Source of the DNA: Paraphaeosphaeria minitans
Lineage: Eukaryota; Ascomycota; Dothideomycetes; Pleosporales; Didymosphaeriaceae
Assembly: GCA_015832175.1 (NCBI GenBank)
Contig: WJXW01000005.1
Span: 1,984,001-2,048,000, forward strand
DNA length: 64,000 nucleotides
Reading direction: 5' to 3'
The first letter of the stretch is position 1. Each line of letters starts with the position of its first letter. The position numbers and the translations under genes are program-made. Positions 46,625-58,500 of the stretch are shown here, in pieces. The notes beneath the pieces are model-generated. The model saw only the letters and a program-made list of their open reading frames with translations, was not told the DNA's origin and made no database searches.

Positions 46625-46936
46625 TGTCCATACAGTTTATCGTATAAATAGCACTAAGTGAAATAGGGGCCTACCTACCTGTAGGGACCCGCACAAGGAC
46701 CCACTACTTAGGTTAGCGCTAAGAGGCAGAGACTTTATAAAGCCCTGCCTACCTATAAGGACCCGCACAAGGACCCCCTGCTTAGGTTAGCGCTAAGAGG
46801 TAGAGACTTTATAAGGTCCTTAGTGCCCCTTTATATAATAGACTAGACGTAATTAATTAAACCTACTTCTTACCCTTTGTATAATAGTATACTATTAACC
46901 TTTAAATACTTAATTACAGATTAAGCCAAACCTACA
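46625..46936 (+). repeat. 5' LTR of element A
   Basis: Begins TGTCCATACAG and ends AAACCTACA. It contains an internal near-duplicate: ACCTACCTGTAGGGACCCGC and CTGCCTACCTATAAGGACCC, each followed by AAGGACCC and TTAGGTTAGCGCTAAGAGG. Preceded by ACTAT (46,620-46,624). Confidence 0.93.
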
Positions 46937-49352
46937 CTAATTAGTAGTTAATTCTAATTAACTGCAAACTAGTAAGGTCTAAAGACAGAGCGCCCTATAA
47001 GCTAGATGCGTAGGCTCTGTATTATTACCTTTACTAGAGATTAAATTTTAGATTATATAATAAGTAGAAACAAAGCGTATATATTTGTAAAGAGTTGCAC
47101 GATCTAGTCTAAGCTATTCTATAGAAAAGAAAGGAGATAGTAAGTATATTTATAACCCTAAAAAATACATTGTATAATTAAACTAGTAACAACTAAACGT
47201 AAACACGTTGTATAATTAAACTAGTAATAACTAAACGCAGACACGTTACTTAACTAAAAAAGATAATAATAATATAGCCTTAAGACTAGGAGACTTCCTA
47301 GAAGAACTATAACATAAGGACGTCGTGCAATAATTAATACTACCTCCTTAGTAAGAAGACAAAGTAACATAGCTTTAATAAGTAGAGGAAGTAATAAATA
47401 TTAAGGCTATTACCTTAAGAGAAGAGATTACACAAAAGTACTAGGTAGATAGAGTAGATCTACACAGCTACTTACCCCCTTCTCTAAAATAGCTAAACAC
47501 TTATATAGTGTACATAATTGCGTAATATTACGTAAGTAGTCTTAAAGGTAAAGAAGTAATCTCTTCTTTTACTAAAGATTTTAATAACTAGAAAGAGAGA
47601 AACTTTAATAAGATTAGTTATACAGTAAAAAGAGAGCTTATTACTTTTCTTATAAAAGAAGGCTTTATCGCTACTAATACTATAATAAAGGACACCTATA
47701 TAAAGAAACTCTTTAAACTATTACAGCTTAACTATAAGCTATAGACCCTTTATATAATAATACTACAACCGCAACCTAAACCACTTTATATAATCCTAAT
47801 AATATAACCTACACTATCTATAGGCAATACATATATATATAGAGCACAGTTAGGGCCTATCCCTATATGTGTAAGAATAGAGACACTATATATAGAGCCA
47901 CACTAGTGGTAATAGCCTAAAACCTAGACTACTTTTACCTAACAAACTATATTATATAAAGAGGCTAGACACTCCTAGTCTCCTTAATAACTAGGAGATT
48001 ATACTTCTATCTAGCTAGATAAGATTATCCTCTTTTAGAAGGCTTAAAGTAAAAAGAATAACTACACTAGTAGACTGTATAATATCCTAGCAGATAAGGC
48101 AAAAGTCTTTAGAGAACTATACTATAGCCTAGGTATACTATAGGACTAGTATGTAAACATCTTCTTAGGAATCCTTTCTAATCGTGCGAGCACCTACTAC
48201 CTATATAATATTAGACTAGGACTTCTATAGAATAAATTATATAATAGACTAAATAGGCACTTTAACACTAGTGTTAATTATAATTAGTATTAGATAGACT
48301 AGACCACTCTTACCTTTAAACGCTATAAAAAAGATAATCTAGCTACTATATTATATAAGGCCCTAGAAGTAATAATTAATAAGCTTACTTTAGCCTAAAG
48401 GGCTCTTAGATAAAGCTTTAGTAGTAAACTATAACTATATACTACTATTATATAAGTATACCGCAGCTATTCTAACCTTAAATAAGCTATTTTTAACCCT
48501 AAAAATATAGTAGAAGGCCTACTTAGTAACCTTTATATGTTACACTAAGTTACTAAAAATAGAAAGAAGTTATAGTTCCTTTAAAATAGTAAAGAGGTGT
48601 ACTACACTAATTAATAATATAATAATCCTAATTATATAAGAGGATCTAGCCCCTCTAGAGGCAGATTAACCTTTAGACTAAAAGGAAGGGGCAACTTTAG
48701 AAGTTTAAGCTCTTATATAAAGTAGAAATGCTTTATATACTATAAAGAAGGATATTAGTCTACTAACTATCTACTAAGGGATACCTAGCAAGCTAGAAAG
48801 TAATATATATTATTATACACTAACTTCTATAAATATAAACCCTCTACTATAGATATATAAGTATATATCCTTAACTTTAAAAGAGAGCTAGAGGATAAAG
48901 ACTATTATATAAAAGAGGAGGAAGATAAATAAGACTAATAGAGTAATAAAGAAGAAGTATAGAAAGCTACCTTATACCTTACTTCTACTATATACTTTTA
49001 TTATATAACTAAGAGCGATCCTTCTATACCTACTTACTAAGACCTAGCGCTAAGTATTATATTACTTAACACCCTACCTTCTATTTGCGCATAGAATATA
49101 TGCCTAGAAAAAGCCTTATTACGTAATATAACTCTACTACTATGCAAAAGGGTAGAGTAAGAACTAAGTAGGTTAACTATTACTACCTATTTATATAAGA
49201 ATAGGTGTAAATAGAACCTCTACTATATAGTAACACTGCACCTACCTTATAACCTATTCTAATAGAGGAAGGCTAACTGTATAAATAAAGAAAGACAGGA
49301 AAGGGAAAGTATATAATAGATATAAGCTATTATATAAAAGAAAAGTTACTAG

Positions 49353-49664
49353 TATCTATATAGTTTATTATATAAATAGCACTAAGTAAAATAGGGGCCT
49401 ACCTACCTATAGGGACCTACATAAGGACCCACTACTTAGGTTAGCGCTAAGAGGTAGAGACTTTATAAGGCCCTACTTACCTATAAGGACCTGTATAAGG
49501 ACCCCCTGCTTAGGTTAGCGCTAAGAGGCAGAGACTTTATAAGGTCCTTAGTGCCCCTTTGTACAATAGACTAGACGTAATTAATTAAACCTACTTCTTA
49601 CCCTTTGCATAATAGTATACTATTAACCCTTAAATGCTTAATTGCAGATTAAGTTAAACCTATA
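49353..49664 (+). repeat. 3' LTR of element A
   Basis: Same length (312 nt) and order as the 5' LTR, now beginning TATCTATATAG and ending AAACCTATA. Many differences are C-to-T or G-to-A. Followed by ACTAT (49,665-49,669). Confidence 0.93.
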
Positions 49665-49669
49665 ACTAT

Positions 49670-49855
49670 TATATATAAACTATAGAAGACACCTACATCT
49701 CTTTAATTTATAATTTCCTATAATAATTAAAGTAAAAGATACTATTAATATAGTAGAAAATATAAAGAAAATATACTAATAACTCTAAGAAGATCTTAAA
49801 AAAGCTTAGTAGTAATTAATTTTATACTAAAACTAAAAATAAAAAATAGCACCTT
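49670..49855 (+). mobile_element. Gypsy copy 3 fragment, continuation between elements A and B
   Basis: The reverse complement matches Gypsy copy 1 at about 39,835-40,000, including GAAGACACCTACATCTCTTT and the CTTAAAAAAGCTTAG stretch. It continues directly from the fragment ending at 46,624. The last five bases, ACCTT (49,851-49,855), are the expected target duplication of element B. Confidence 0.88.
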
Positions 49856-51731
49856 TGTAGGTTTGGCTTAATCTGTAATTAAGCATTTAAGGGTTAATAG
49901 TATACTATTATATAAAGGATAAGAAGTAGGTTTAATTAATTACGTCTAGTCTATTGTATAAAGGGGCACTAAGGAGCTTATAAAGTCTCTACCTCTTAGC
50001 GCTAACCTAAGCAGTAGGTCCTTATACAGGTCCTTATAGGTAGGTAGGGCCTTATAAAGTCTCTGCCTTTTAGCGCTAACCTAAGTAGTGGGTCCTTATA
50101 TAGGTCCCTATAGGTAGGTAGGCCCCTATTTTACTTAGTGCTGTTTATATAATAAACTATATAGACACTAGTAACTTTTCTTTTATATAATAGCTTATAT
50201 CTATAATACGCTTCTCTTTTCTATTCTTCTTTATTTATATAGTTAGCCTTCCTCTATTAGAATAGGTTATAAGGTAGGTGTAGTGTCGCTATATAGTAGA
50301 GGTTCTATTTACACCTACTCTTATGTAAATAAGTAGTAATAGCTAACCTAATTAGTTCTTACTCTACCCCTTTGCACAGTAGTAGAGTTGTATTATATAA
50401 TAAGACTCTTTCTAGGCATATATCCTATGCGTAAATAGAAGGTAAAGTATTAAATAATATAATATTTAGCACTAGGTCTTAGTAAATAAGTATAGAAAGA
50501 TGTCTCCTAGTTATGTAATAAAAGTATATAGTAGAAGTAAAGTATAAAGTAGCCTTCTATGCTTCTTTTTTATTATTTTATTAGTCTTATTTATCTTCCT
50601 CCTCTTTTATATAATAGTTTTTATACTCTAGCTCTCCTTTAAAGTTAAGGATATATGCTTATATATTTATAGTAGAGGGTTTATATTTATAGAAGTTAGT
50701 GTATAATAATATATATTATCTTCTAGCTTACTAGGTATTCCTTAGTAGATAGTTAGTAGACTAGCATTCTTCTTTATAGTATATAAAGTATTTCTACTTT
50801 ATATAAGAGCTTAAACTTCTAAAGTTACTCTTTTCTTTTAGTCTAAAGGTTAATCTATCTCTAGAGGGGCTAGATCCTCTTATGTAATTAGAATTATTAT
50901 ATTATTAATTAGTGTAGTATACCTCTTTACTATCTTAGAGGAACTATAACTTTTTCCTATCTTTAGTAATTTAGAGTAACGCACAAAGGTTACTAAGTAA
51001 GCCTTCTACTATATTTTTAGGGTTAAACATAGCTTATTTAAGATTAGGATAGCTGCGGCATGCTTATATAATAGTAGTATATAGTTATAGTTTACTACTA
51101 AAGCCTTGTTTAAGAGCCCTTTAGGCTAAGGTAAGCTTATTAATTATTACTTCTAGAGTTTTATATAATATAGTAGCTAGATTATTCTTTTTATAGCGTT
51201 TAAAGGTAAGAGTAGTCTAGTCTATTTAGTACTAATTATAATTAACACTAGTGTTAAAGTGCCTATTTAGTCTATTGTATAATTTATTCTATAGAAGTCC
51301 TAGTCTAATATTATAAAGGTAGTAGGTGCTCGCACGATTAGAACGGATTCCTAGAAAAATATTTATATACTAGTTCTATAGTATGCCTAGCCTATAGTAT
51401 AGTTCTCTAAAGACTTTTGCCTTATCTGCTAGAATATTATACAGCCTACTAGTGTAGTTATTCTCTTTACTCTAAGCCTTCTAAAAGAGAATAATCTTGT
51501 CTAGCTTAATAGAAGCATAATCTCCTAGTTATTAAGAAGACTAGAAGTGTCTAGCCTCTTTATATAATATAGTTTATTAGGCAAAAGTAGTCTAGATTTC
51601 TAGCTACTACTACTAGTGTAGCTATTAGTTTGGCTTAATCTGTAATTAAGCATTTAAGGGTTAATAGTATACTATTGTGTAAAGGGTAAGAAGTAGGTTT
51701 AATTAATTACGTCTAGTCTATCGTATAAAGG
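49856..51731 (-). mobile_element. Element B: inverted, internally deleted second copy of element A, interrupted
   Basis: The reverse-orientation LTR at 49,856-50,167 is complete (312 nt). The internal part (50,168-51,627) matches the 3' 1.45 kb of element A's interior, and about 950 bp next to the other LTR are missing; the junction is near 51,627. The second LTR is present only as its first 104 bases (51,628-51,731), because Gypsy copy 2 inserted there. The remaining 203 bases should lie beyond the window. Confidence 0.88.
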
Positions 51732-52142
51732 TGTTAAATCCAAGAGGGTAGCTAGTCCTAAAGGGTTAAGGTTGGTTCTCAGGTAGGAGTACTTACGGGA
51801 GGTAGAAGGTCTTGTTAATACGATAGTATCTTGCGAAGTGTAATAAGTTAACAATTTGGTCTGCTAGAATCTAAACAATAGATTAATAAATAGATTAAAC
51901 ACAAGTATAGAGAGCCTATCCTTGCATTCCTATATACTAAGGCTACTCCGCTACTTAGTGCTACTAAGTAACTAAGCACTTCACGTAACTAGCTCTATTA
52001 CTTAGTGCCGCTAAGTAACTAAGTATATTACGTAACCTAATCTAAGTTGCTTAGCGTCTCTTTATTATATTTATAACCCTATTATCACTTTATTACACCT
52101 TTATAAGCGCCTAAGTCCTACGTTATTATCTAGTATATAATA
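51732..52142 (-). repeat. LTR of Gypsy copy 2 (variant)
   Basis: The first about 215 bases match the LTR of copy 1 (TGTTAAATCCAAGAGGG to TTCCTATATACTAAG). The rest is unrelated and holds a different internal repeat (GCTACTTAGTG-CTACTAAGTAACTAAG type). Confidence 0.85.
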
Positions 52143-52179
52143 TTATCCCCTCCCTTTCTATTCTTTGTCCTAAAGAATT

Positions 52180-52699
52180 ATGCCTACTAACTATAATTCT
52201 ATAAAGCGTTGTTATAGCCTTATCTCTACTATTAAAAACTATAAAGTAGTTATAGTATTAAAGTGCTCCTTCTATAAGTTATATTCTTACGTTTACAAAG
52301 TCTATATTAGCTTAAAGAAGTGTAGTAAGTGTTAGAAACAAGGCTTAAAGTGTAATATAGCTATTACTAGAAATAAGTTCTTACAGTTAATTACTAAAAA
52401 AAAGAAATTAGAGGTGCAAATATTAGAGGTGTAAAAAGAATAGAACGTAGTGTTTAAAGCCTTATGCGTAGTGTGTATAAAAAAAGATTAGTTATTAAAA
52501 TAATTAGCGCAGAATAAAAAGTATGCTAGTAAGGTTATTGCAGTAGAGAGTGCTGCGCTAATAGAGTTAGAATTAGAGGAGAACCTAGTCTATCCTACTT
52601 AGCCTACTAGTCTAGCTAAACTTAGCACGTCTATATAGTCTATAATAGATAACCTGCCTCTAGAGTTCTAGGACAATTCCTTAACGTTACTATTTTAGG
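52180..52699 (+). pseudogene. Convergent (opposite-strand) frame in Gypsy copy 2: Cys-rich type
   Basis: The + strand frame opens ATG at 52,180 (MPTNYNSIKRCYSL) and stays in one frame to about 52,700 if TAA/TAG are read as former Gln. It has spaced Cys residues (KCSFYKLYS, then KKCSKC, GLKC, LCVVC), a Lys-rich middle (ITKKKKLEVQ-type) and an acidic Leu/Glu stretch (VESAALIELELEENL). It sits in the same place as the copy 1 frame (38,878-39,333) but is a different sequence. Function unknown; Cys spacing suggests metal or nucleic acid binding. Confidence 0.6.
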
Positions 52700-53832
52700 T
52701 AAGTCTATTAATAGAATTCTTTAATCTTTTATTAATAGTTTTCTAGGTAGTTCTTTAGTTCCTAAGTGTTTTTGCTGTGTAGGTAACCTTTCCACTTAAT
52801 AAGGTATACGTTGTTATACTAATTATATTCTAGAATTCTTTTAACCTTAAATTCGTTTTCTTCCTTACTCTAGTAGTAGAAGGTGGTTTTAACTAGTGTA
52901 TTAGGGTCTACTAGTTCTAGTAGTAATACATAGAATACTAGGTGTATCTTTACATCTAGCGGTAGTTCCAACTTATAGTTTACTAGTAATATTTACTTAG
53001 AAATGTAAAATAGTCTAACCTTAATATAATCTAGTTTCTTGTGTTTCTTCTTCTAAGTTTAAAGGTTCTTTGTAAGTAAATATATTTTATCCCCTTTCTT
53101 TAGCTAAGGTGCTATTTTTTATTTTTAGTTTTAGTATAAAATTATTTACTACTAAGCTTTCTTAAGATTCTCTTAGAGTTATTAGTGTATTTTCTTTATA
53201 TTTTCTACTATATCTATAGCTTCTTTTGCTTTAATTGTTGTAGGAAATTATTAATTAAAGAGATGTGGGTGTCTTCTATAGTTTACATAGAATAGTGTAT
53301 ATCTTAATACTGCTAATACTTTGTTATTATAGGCTAACTATGCTATAGGTAGTAATAAAACCTAGTTATTCTTTTAACTGTTGTAGTAGATGCGTAGGTA
53401 CGTTTCTATAGTTTAGTTTATACGTTCTATCTATCTATCTATTTATAGATAGTAAGCTGTTAATAGCTTTTATTTTGTTCTAAGTAGGGCTATAAGCGTT
53501 GTCTAATAATTTAATATAAAGAGCTTATCTCTATCGCTAATAATTATTTTTAGGATTCTGTAATATCTAATTAGTTAGTCTAGAATAAGAAAAGCGAGTC
53601 CCTTTGCCATTATTCTTTTAAGACATAGAATGAGCTTAATATACTTAGTTAGTTAGTAGACTACTACTAGTATACTATTGTATTTAATTCCTGTTATTAG
53701 ATCCTTAGAGTTTAGAATTCCTATAATAAAATCTATAGCAATGTCTTCCTATAGTACTATTAGTATTCTAATTGCTTATATCTCTCTATATTTAAAATGT
53801 GTGCTGTGTTTATTTCTTTAGTATTCTATATA

Positions 53833-53837
53833 TTTAT
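53833..53837. repeat. Target-site duplication TTTAT (left) of the Copia element
   Basis: TTTAT precedes the left LTR and follows the right LTR at 61,081-61,085. Joining the flanks recreates the continuous Gypsy sequence seen in copy 1 near 40,545. Confidence 0.93.
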
Positions 53838-54032
53838 TGTTGTGGTAAAAAGGGCTTGAACTATCACAGGATATTTAGGAGCAGAGTTGTAAAGAATACA
53901 AAGAGCTTATTATAGGAAAGGATGCTGAAAGGGTAGACTATATACAAAAGAAACGAGCCTCTTGGCAAGAATCCTGTGATCTGAATTAGTAGATCTAGAA
54001 AGAATCACGGAAGTGAGTGTTTTACTTTAATA
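53838..54032 (-). repeat. Left (3') LTR of the Copia element
   Basis: Begins TGTTGTGGTAAAAAGGGC and ends ACTTTAATA; 195 nt, matching the right LTR. Confidence 0.93.
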
Positions 54033-54041
54033 TACCCCCTA

Positions 54042-54165
54042 GGTGATCGCTTAAAGCGGATCACCTATCCTAAGAAGTAATCTATAATTGTTTAAATCCT
54101 TCCTAATCTTAAGAACAGTGATTCTATTACCCCCTACTTATTGTGATAGTAAAATAATCACTGTT
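54042..54165. other. Two inverted repeats next to the Copia 3' LTR
   Basis: First: GGTGATCGCTTAAAGCGGATCACC (54,042-54,065 including a one-base bulge) folds almost end to end. Second: AACAGTGATT (54,114-54,123) and AATCACTGTT (54,156-54,165), a perfect 10-bp stem with a 32-nt loop. Both survive in a heavily mutated element. Confidence 0.8.
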
Positions 54166-54779
54166 TATCTTTTAAATTACGAATCCTATTGTAAATTGTG
54201 TCCAGAATTTCTTTTTCTGGTAGGTTAGGAGCTTATAAGCGTGGTATAAAGGCCTAGAGCGTAAACGCTTTTATTCTGCTACTCTTTTTACTTACTTCTT
54301 ATTAACTGTAAAGTAATTTCCTCGCTCTTACTAGCTAGTAAGTATAATAGGTAGGCGCGTTTTAATTAGGAAGGAGCAGTAGTAAGAGAAATAAATAGTA
54401 AAGAAGGAGCGCATTTAGCGCTTAATAATTAGATAGGTGGTAGAGTATATAAGCCCTTTACTAGCGCTTAATCTTCTCTCTTTAATCCTTTACTTTTAAC
54501 GCTTTAACCTCTTATCTAATTTAAGCCTACTAGTTTAAGCCTTTAAATCCTACTATTTTATAGTAGGTTATCTTCTTCTAATTATTACCTTACGCTCTTT
54601 CTATTATTTAGAGCTTTACTAACTCTTTTAGATATCTAATAACCTAGCTAAAGCATGCGTAGTAAAGACTACAAAAGCTGCTAAATAAAGCTCCTAATCC
54701 TCTTGCTAAGATCCTCCTACTTTACTAGCTCCTCCTGCTCTAGCTCTAGGCCCCTAGCGATTACTTAGTACTCTTAGAT

Positions 54780-55560
54780 AAGTAAGCTGCTTAGGCTACT
54801 TAAAGGGAGCTCTAGTAGAAAAAAGTAATAGATACTACTATAATAACGCTTTAAGCTTAAGTAAGCGCTACTATACCTACTTTACCTACTCTTACACTAC
54901 TATGTATAAAGTTATTTTATTACTTTAGCTAATTTTACTAATTATTCCTATAGCTAGCCGCATATTTAGACTCTAGCTATAGATTTTATCTGCTATTAAC
55001 TATTAGAGGGTGCTAATATAAGCTTTTATTTTAAAATTCTTTCTAGGTTTAGCTAATACTTTTTATAGAAGAGGCTAATTACTAAGCTGTGTAAAAAGGT
55101 TAAAGTAGCCTTATAAGCTCTTCCTCTTACTAGTAGTTAGGAGGAGTAAGCTTAGTATATAACTACTATTCTACTCCCTCCCTCCTAGCTAATCTTTAGT
55201 AGAGGATAAAGTAATTACCTTTCTACTCTACCTATTAAGAAGCAGCGCAGTCGCAGCTAATACTCTAATTAAAATAGCTAGATAAGCGGCCTATTAGCTC
55301 TAAAGTAGAGTAGAGGCTAGGTAAGTGCTTCTCCTCTTACTAATTAAAAGAGGGGAGACTAGAGTAAGCTATTACCTACTACTAATTAAAGGAGAGGTAG
55401 AGGAGGTAGATAGGGTAAGGAATTACCTACTATAGAGAGGAGGAGAAGAGGAGGATAGGGAGAATCTCCTACTACTAATTATAGGGGAGATTCTCGCACC
55501 CCTGTAATTAAGTAGAGGAGGAAAAGGGTCTATATACTTATAGATAAGCTCTTTAATCTC
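54780..55560 (+). pseudogene. Convergent (opposite-strand) frame in the Copia element
   Basis: On the + strand, opposite to RT, one frame reads for about 260 codons when TAA/TAG are taken as former Gln. The first part is Leu/Tyr/Gln-rich and helical (LLKGSSSRKK, FITLANFTNYSYSQ, FKILSRFS, KLCKKVKVAL). The end is strongly basic and Tyr/Arg/Gln/Gly-rich with a repeated YYQL(K/Q)(E/G)R pattern, resembling nucleic-acid-binding Gag tails. No database family comes to mind. The start is not defined. It could be a gag-like gene, a captured gene, or an element-specific accessory frame. Confidence 0.5.
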
Positions 55561-58500
55561 TTTTTCTTCTAATTCCTATTCTCTCTCTAATTTTTTCTTT
55601 CTTTTCTTTTTTTTTTCTTATTTCTTAGCTCTAAATTAATAATTCTAGGTAGTTAATAGATTATTTCTCTACTTACTTACTTTTATTCTATAATTATTAT
55701 ACTTGTATCTTACAGATTTAATAGCCTTTTAAATCTATTAAACTACTAATAAGTAAGAGCCTTTATAAGGCTATCTACTAGCATTTTACTAGTTAAAAGA
55801 TATTCTACTTAAAATAATCCTTTTATATACTCTTACTATAACCACATATTCTAAATATCTATATAGCGCAGTTAAGTAGTGATTCTTTTGTTCTTTCTAA
55901 TTACTAAATAAATAGTTTAAAAATTGTTATAATAGACCTTCTATAAAGGTCTTAGATCTAGAGTAAGCTTAGTAAAGAATCTCTTAATTACTATAGCTTC
56001 TTTATTTATATATTTAAGCGCTAGAAGCTCTACTTCTATTGTTAAAGTAGTAATTATGTTCTATTAAGCTACTTTCTATAGGATAGCTCCTCTAAACAAT
56101 AAGATAATATATCTATAGGAAGATCGCCGTAATATTAAATTATTAGCGAATAAGGTATCTCCACATATTAGCAGATTAGGTCTATTATAGCCACTAAAGA
56201 CTATAGCCTACTATCTAGTTTAATAGAGGTAAAGGATTATATAATTAATAGTAGCAAAGTGTTCTTTACTTAGATTTATTAGAAAGTGTAATAGCTTTAA
56301 CACTACAAAGACTATATCTAGGCGTAGCATAATCGCTGTATAGAGAGCTAATTCCACCTCTTCTTAAAAGAGCTTTATTTATTAAGGAGTGGCTTCTCCT
56401 ATACTTGGAACAAGATCTTCTACTAATAGAGGTGTGGGAGGGAAGCTCCTAGAGTTTAAAAGATTAAACTTTTTTGTGATTTTATTAATATAAGTATTAT
56501 AGACTAGAGAAATTAATCTTGCTTCTCTATCCCTAATCACTTAAATACCTAGGAACTACTCTACTAGTCCTTTTAATTTAATCTTATATTTGTTTGCGAT
56601 TTTCTTCTAAAAATCTAAGGCTTTTTTCTCTTTACTCTTATAATAGAGAAGAAGAATATTATTAATATAAAATAGAATAATAATACTTTAATTACTATTA
56701 AAGAAAAGGCATAGCTCTTCTAGTAAAGCTAAGAGTCTATAAGATTAAAGTAATCCTACAAATTTCTTATACTAAAGAAGTAGTAAATCTCTTAAGCTAT
56801 ATAAAGCTTAATTTAATCTTACACACTTTCCTAGCTTTTTAAAACTATTAGGTAATTTATAAGTTACTAGATTAGCAGCTATAATAAGAGTATTTAGAAA
56901 CGCTCCTACTATATTAAATTGTAAGATTTCTAGATTAAATTCTGCTGCTAGAGTTATAGCTAATTAAAAAGATCTTGCTACTAGGGTAGTAGTATAAGTG
57001 GAGTGGAGAGTATTTTTTTTCTAAAGATCTCCTCTTATAATAATTTAAGCTTTGCACTTTTTAAAGTATTTATTTTAATTAAACTTATAGGTAAAGACCT
57101 ACTTTAAAGGAAGTAGTCGCTCTAACACCTCTAATTATTTAATCTCTGTCTAGGTACCTTTATTTTATAAAGTTAAGATCTCTTTATAAGTAGTAAAGAG
57201 GAATAGCTTCCTATATAGATAATTATAAAGGTGTTTCTATAGGGTTAGCTCTAGTATAAGCTTGTCTCTATAAGTCTAAGCTGCATAAGACGCTCTAGGC
57301 GCCTTTCTAAGTATAGAAGCGAATACTATTATATTTAGTGTAATATATTTTTCTTGCTTAGACTAGGCCTCTACTACTCTTAGTATAAACGTGTACTCTA
57401 ATACTGCATTAAGATTACTTTAAAGATAATTAGCGATTAGTGTATAAGCACCTAGCTTCTACCTACCCCCTAGCTAATTATCCTAATTATTTTGCTTCCT
57501 TAATCTTTACAATAGCAGATAGCGATTTATTAGTTAGTTAATTTCTAGTGCTTTACTATAATTTCGCCTACTTATTCTGTTTACTTCTAGATAGATCTGC
57601 CTTCGCCTTTAGCGCGCTAGTAGGTTATTTACTTTGTCTAGCGTAATTAAGTTATCTACGCTAGGTTAATTAGTAACCTAATTAGTTTCTACTAATAAAT
57701 AGGGTATTAAATCCCTAGATTCTGGCGGGCTAGCTCTCCTAGTAGTATTCTAGTGGCTGCTAGATATCTCTTAATTGCTTAATAGATTACCCCTAAAATC
57801 ACCTAGCTCTAGTGTCTAATTAGGGGTTATAAGTCCTATGCTTCTTTTCCTACTTAAGCAAATTCTTAGCTGCTAGCTAGCTAAGCCTATAGCTCGCTTA
57901 GTAGTAGGTATTTTAGGTTTCTAATTACTTAGCCAGCCTACTTTGCTTTTAATCACCTAAGAGTCACCTATAGGTCTAGTAGTAGTTCTTATATACTTAT
58001 TTATTTTAGGAAGAATATTAAGCGCGTTTTTATATACTTCTTTTAGATTGTTTAGCTCTCTTTCTTAGAGGCTTTCTACTATTTTTAACACTTCTATCTT
58101 TAGAATAGATTATTCCTCTAATCCTTTATAGAATAAGGACTTATTAAACTTTATGTTTTGTGTAGTAATTACCTAATTAAGCTAGAGAATCTATATTTAG
58201 TAGATATTAGAAGCTTTATAGCCTACTAGGTATCTAATATAGCCCCTAGGATTTACTTTAAATCCTCTTCTATCTCGCCTAGCTGCACGCTCCTAATCTA
58301 AAGGGTAAGCTTAGTAGCTATAGGCGTAGACAGTACTTTAGTTTAGACAAAGATTAGCTATCCTATATTATATTTTTACTAGTTTAAAATAATAAAAATA
58401 TTGTCTAAACTAAGCATTTAACGTTTTATTAGGTAATTAATAGCCTAATGCTAGGCTAGGAATTATTCCTTAGAGCTAGCATACCGCTTATATAATCTTA

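Larger units (their letters stand above)
46625..49664 (+). mobile_element. Element A: small gag-bearing LTR element, complete
   Basis: 3,040 bp with two 312-bp LTRs (46,625-46,936 and 49,353-49,664) and a perfect ACTAT duplication on each side. The internal 2.4 kb carries a decayed + strand Gag-like frame. A zinc-knuckle relic lies at 48,726-48,770 (KCFIYYKEGY, then STNY; the second Cys and the His are now Tyr). I see no reverse transcriptase or integrase, so this looks non-autonomous (TRIM/LARD-like, Gag only) and would need proteins from another element. Purine-rich sequence lies upstream of the 3' LTR at about 49,283-49,310. Confidence 0.88.
51732..53837 (-). mobile_element. Gypsy copy 2, left part
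   Basis: Starts with a 411-bp LTR (51,732-52,142), then a purine tract on the minus strand (GAAAGGGAGGGGATAA), then the opposite-strand frame, then pol sequence parallel to copy 1 from about 52,870 on. It is broken at 53,837 by the Copia element. Preceded by AAAGG (51,727-51,731), the expected left target duplication; the right one is outside the window. Confidence 0.9.

Noticed and set aside
46640..46830. CRISPR-like spaced repeats (GGACCC...TTAGGTTAGCGCTAAGAGG)
   Set aside because: Only two units, inside an LTR and repeated with it; an internal LTR duplication in a fungal genome, not a CRISPR array.
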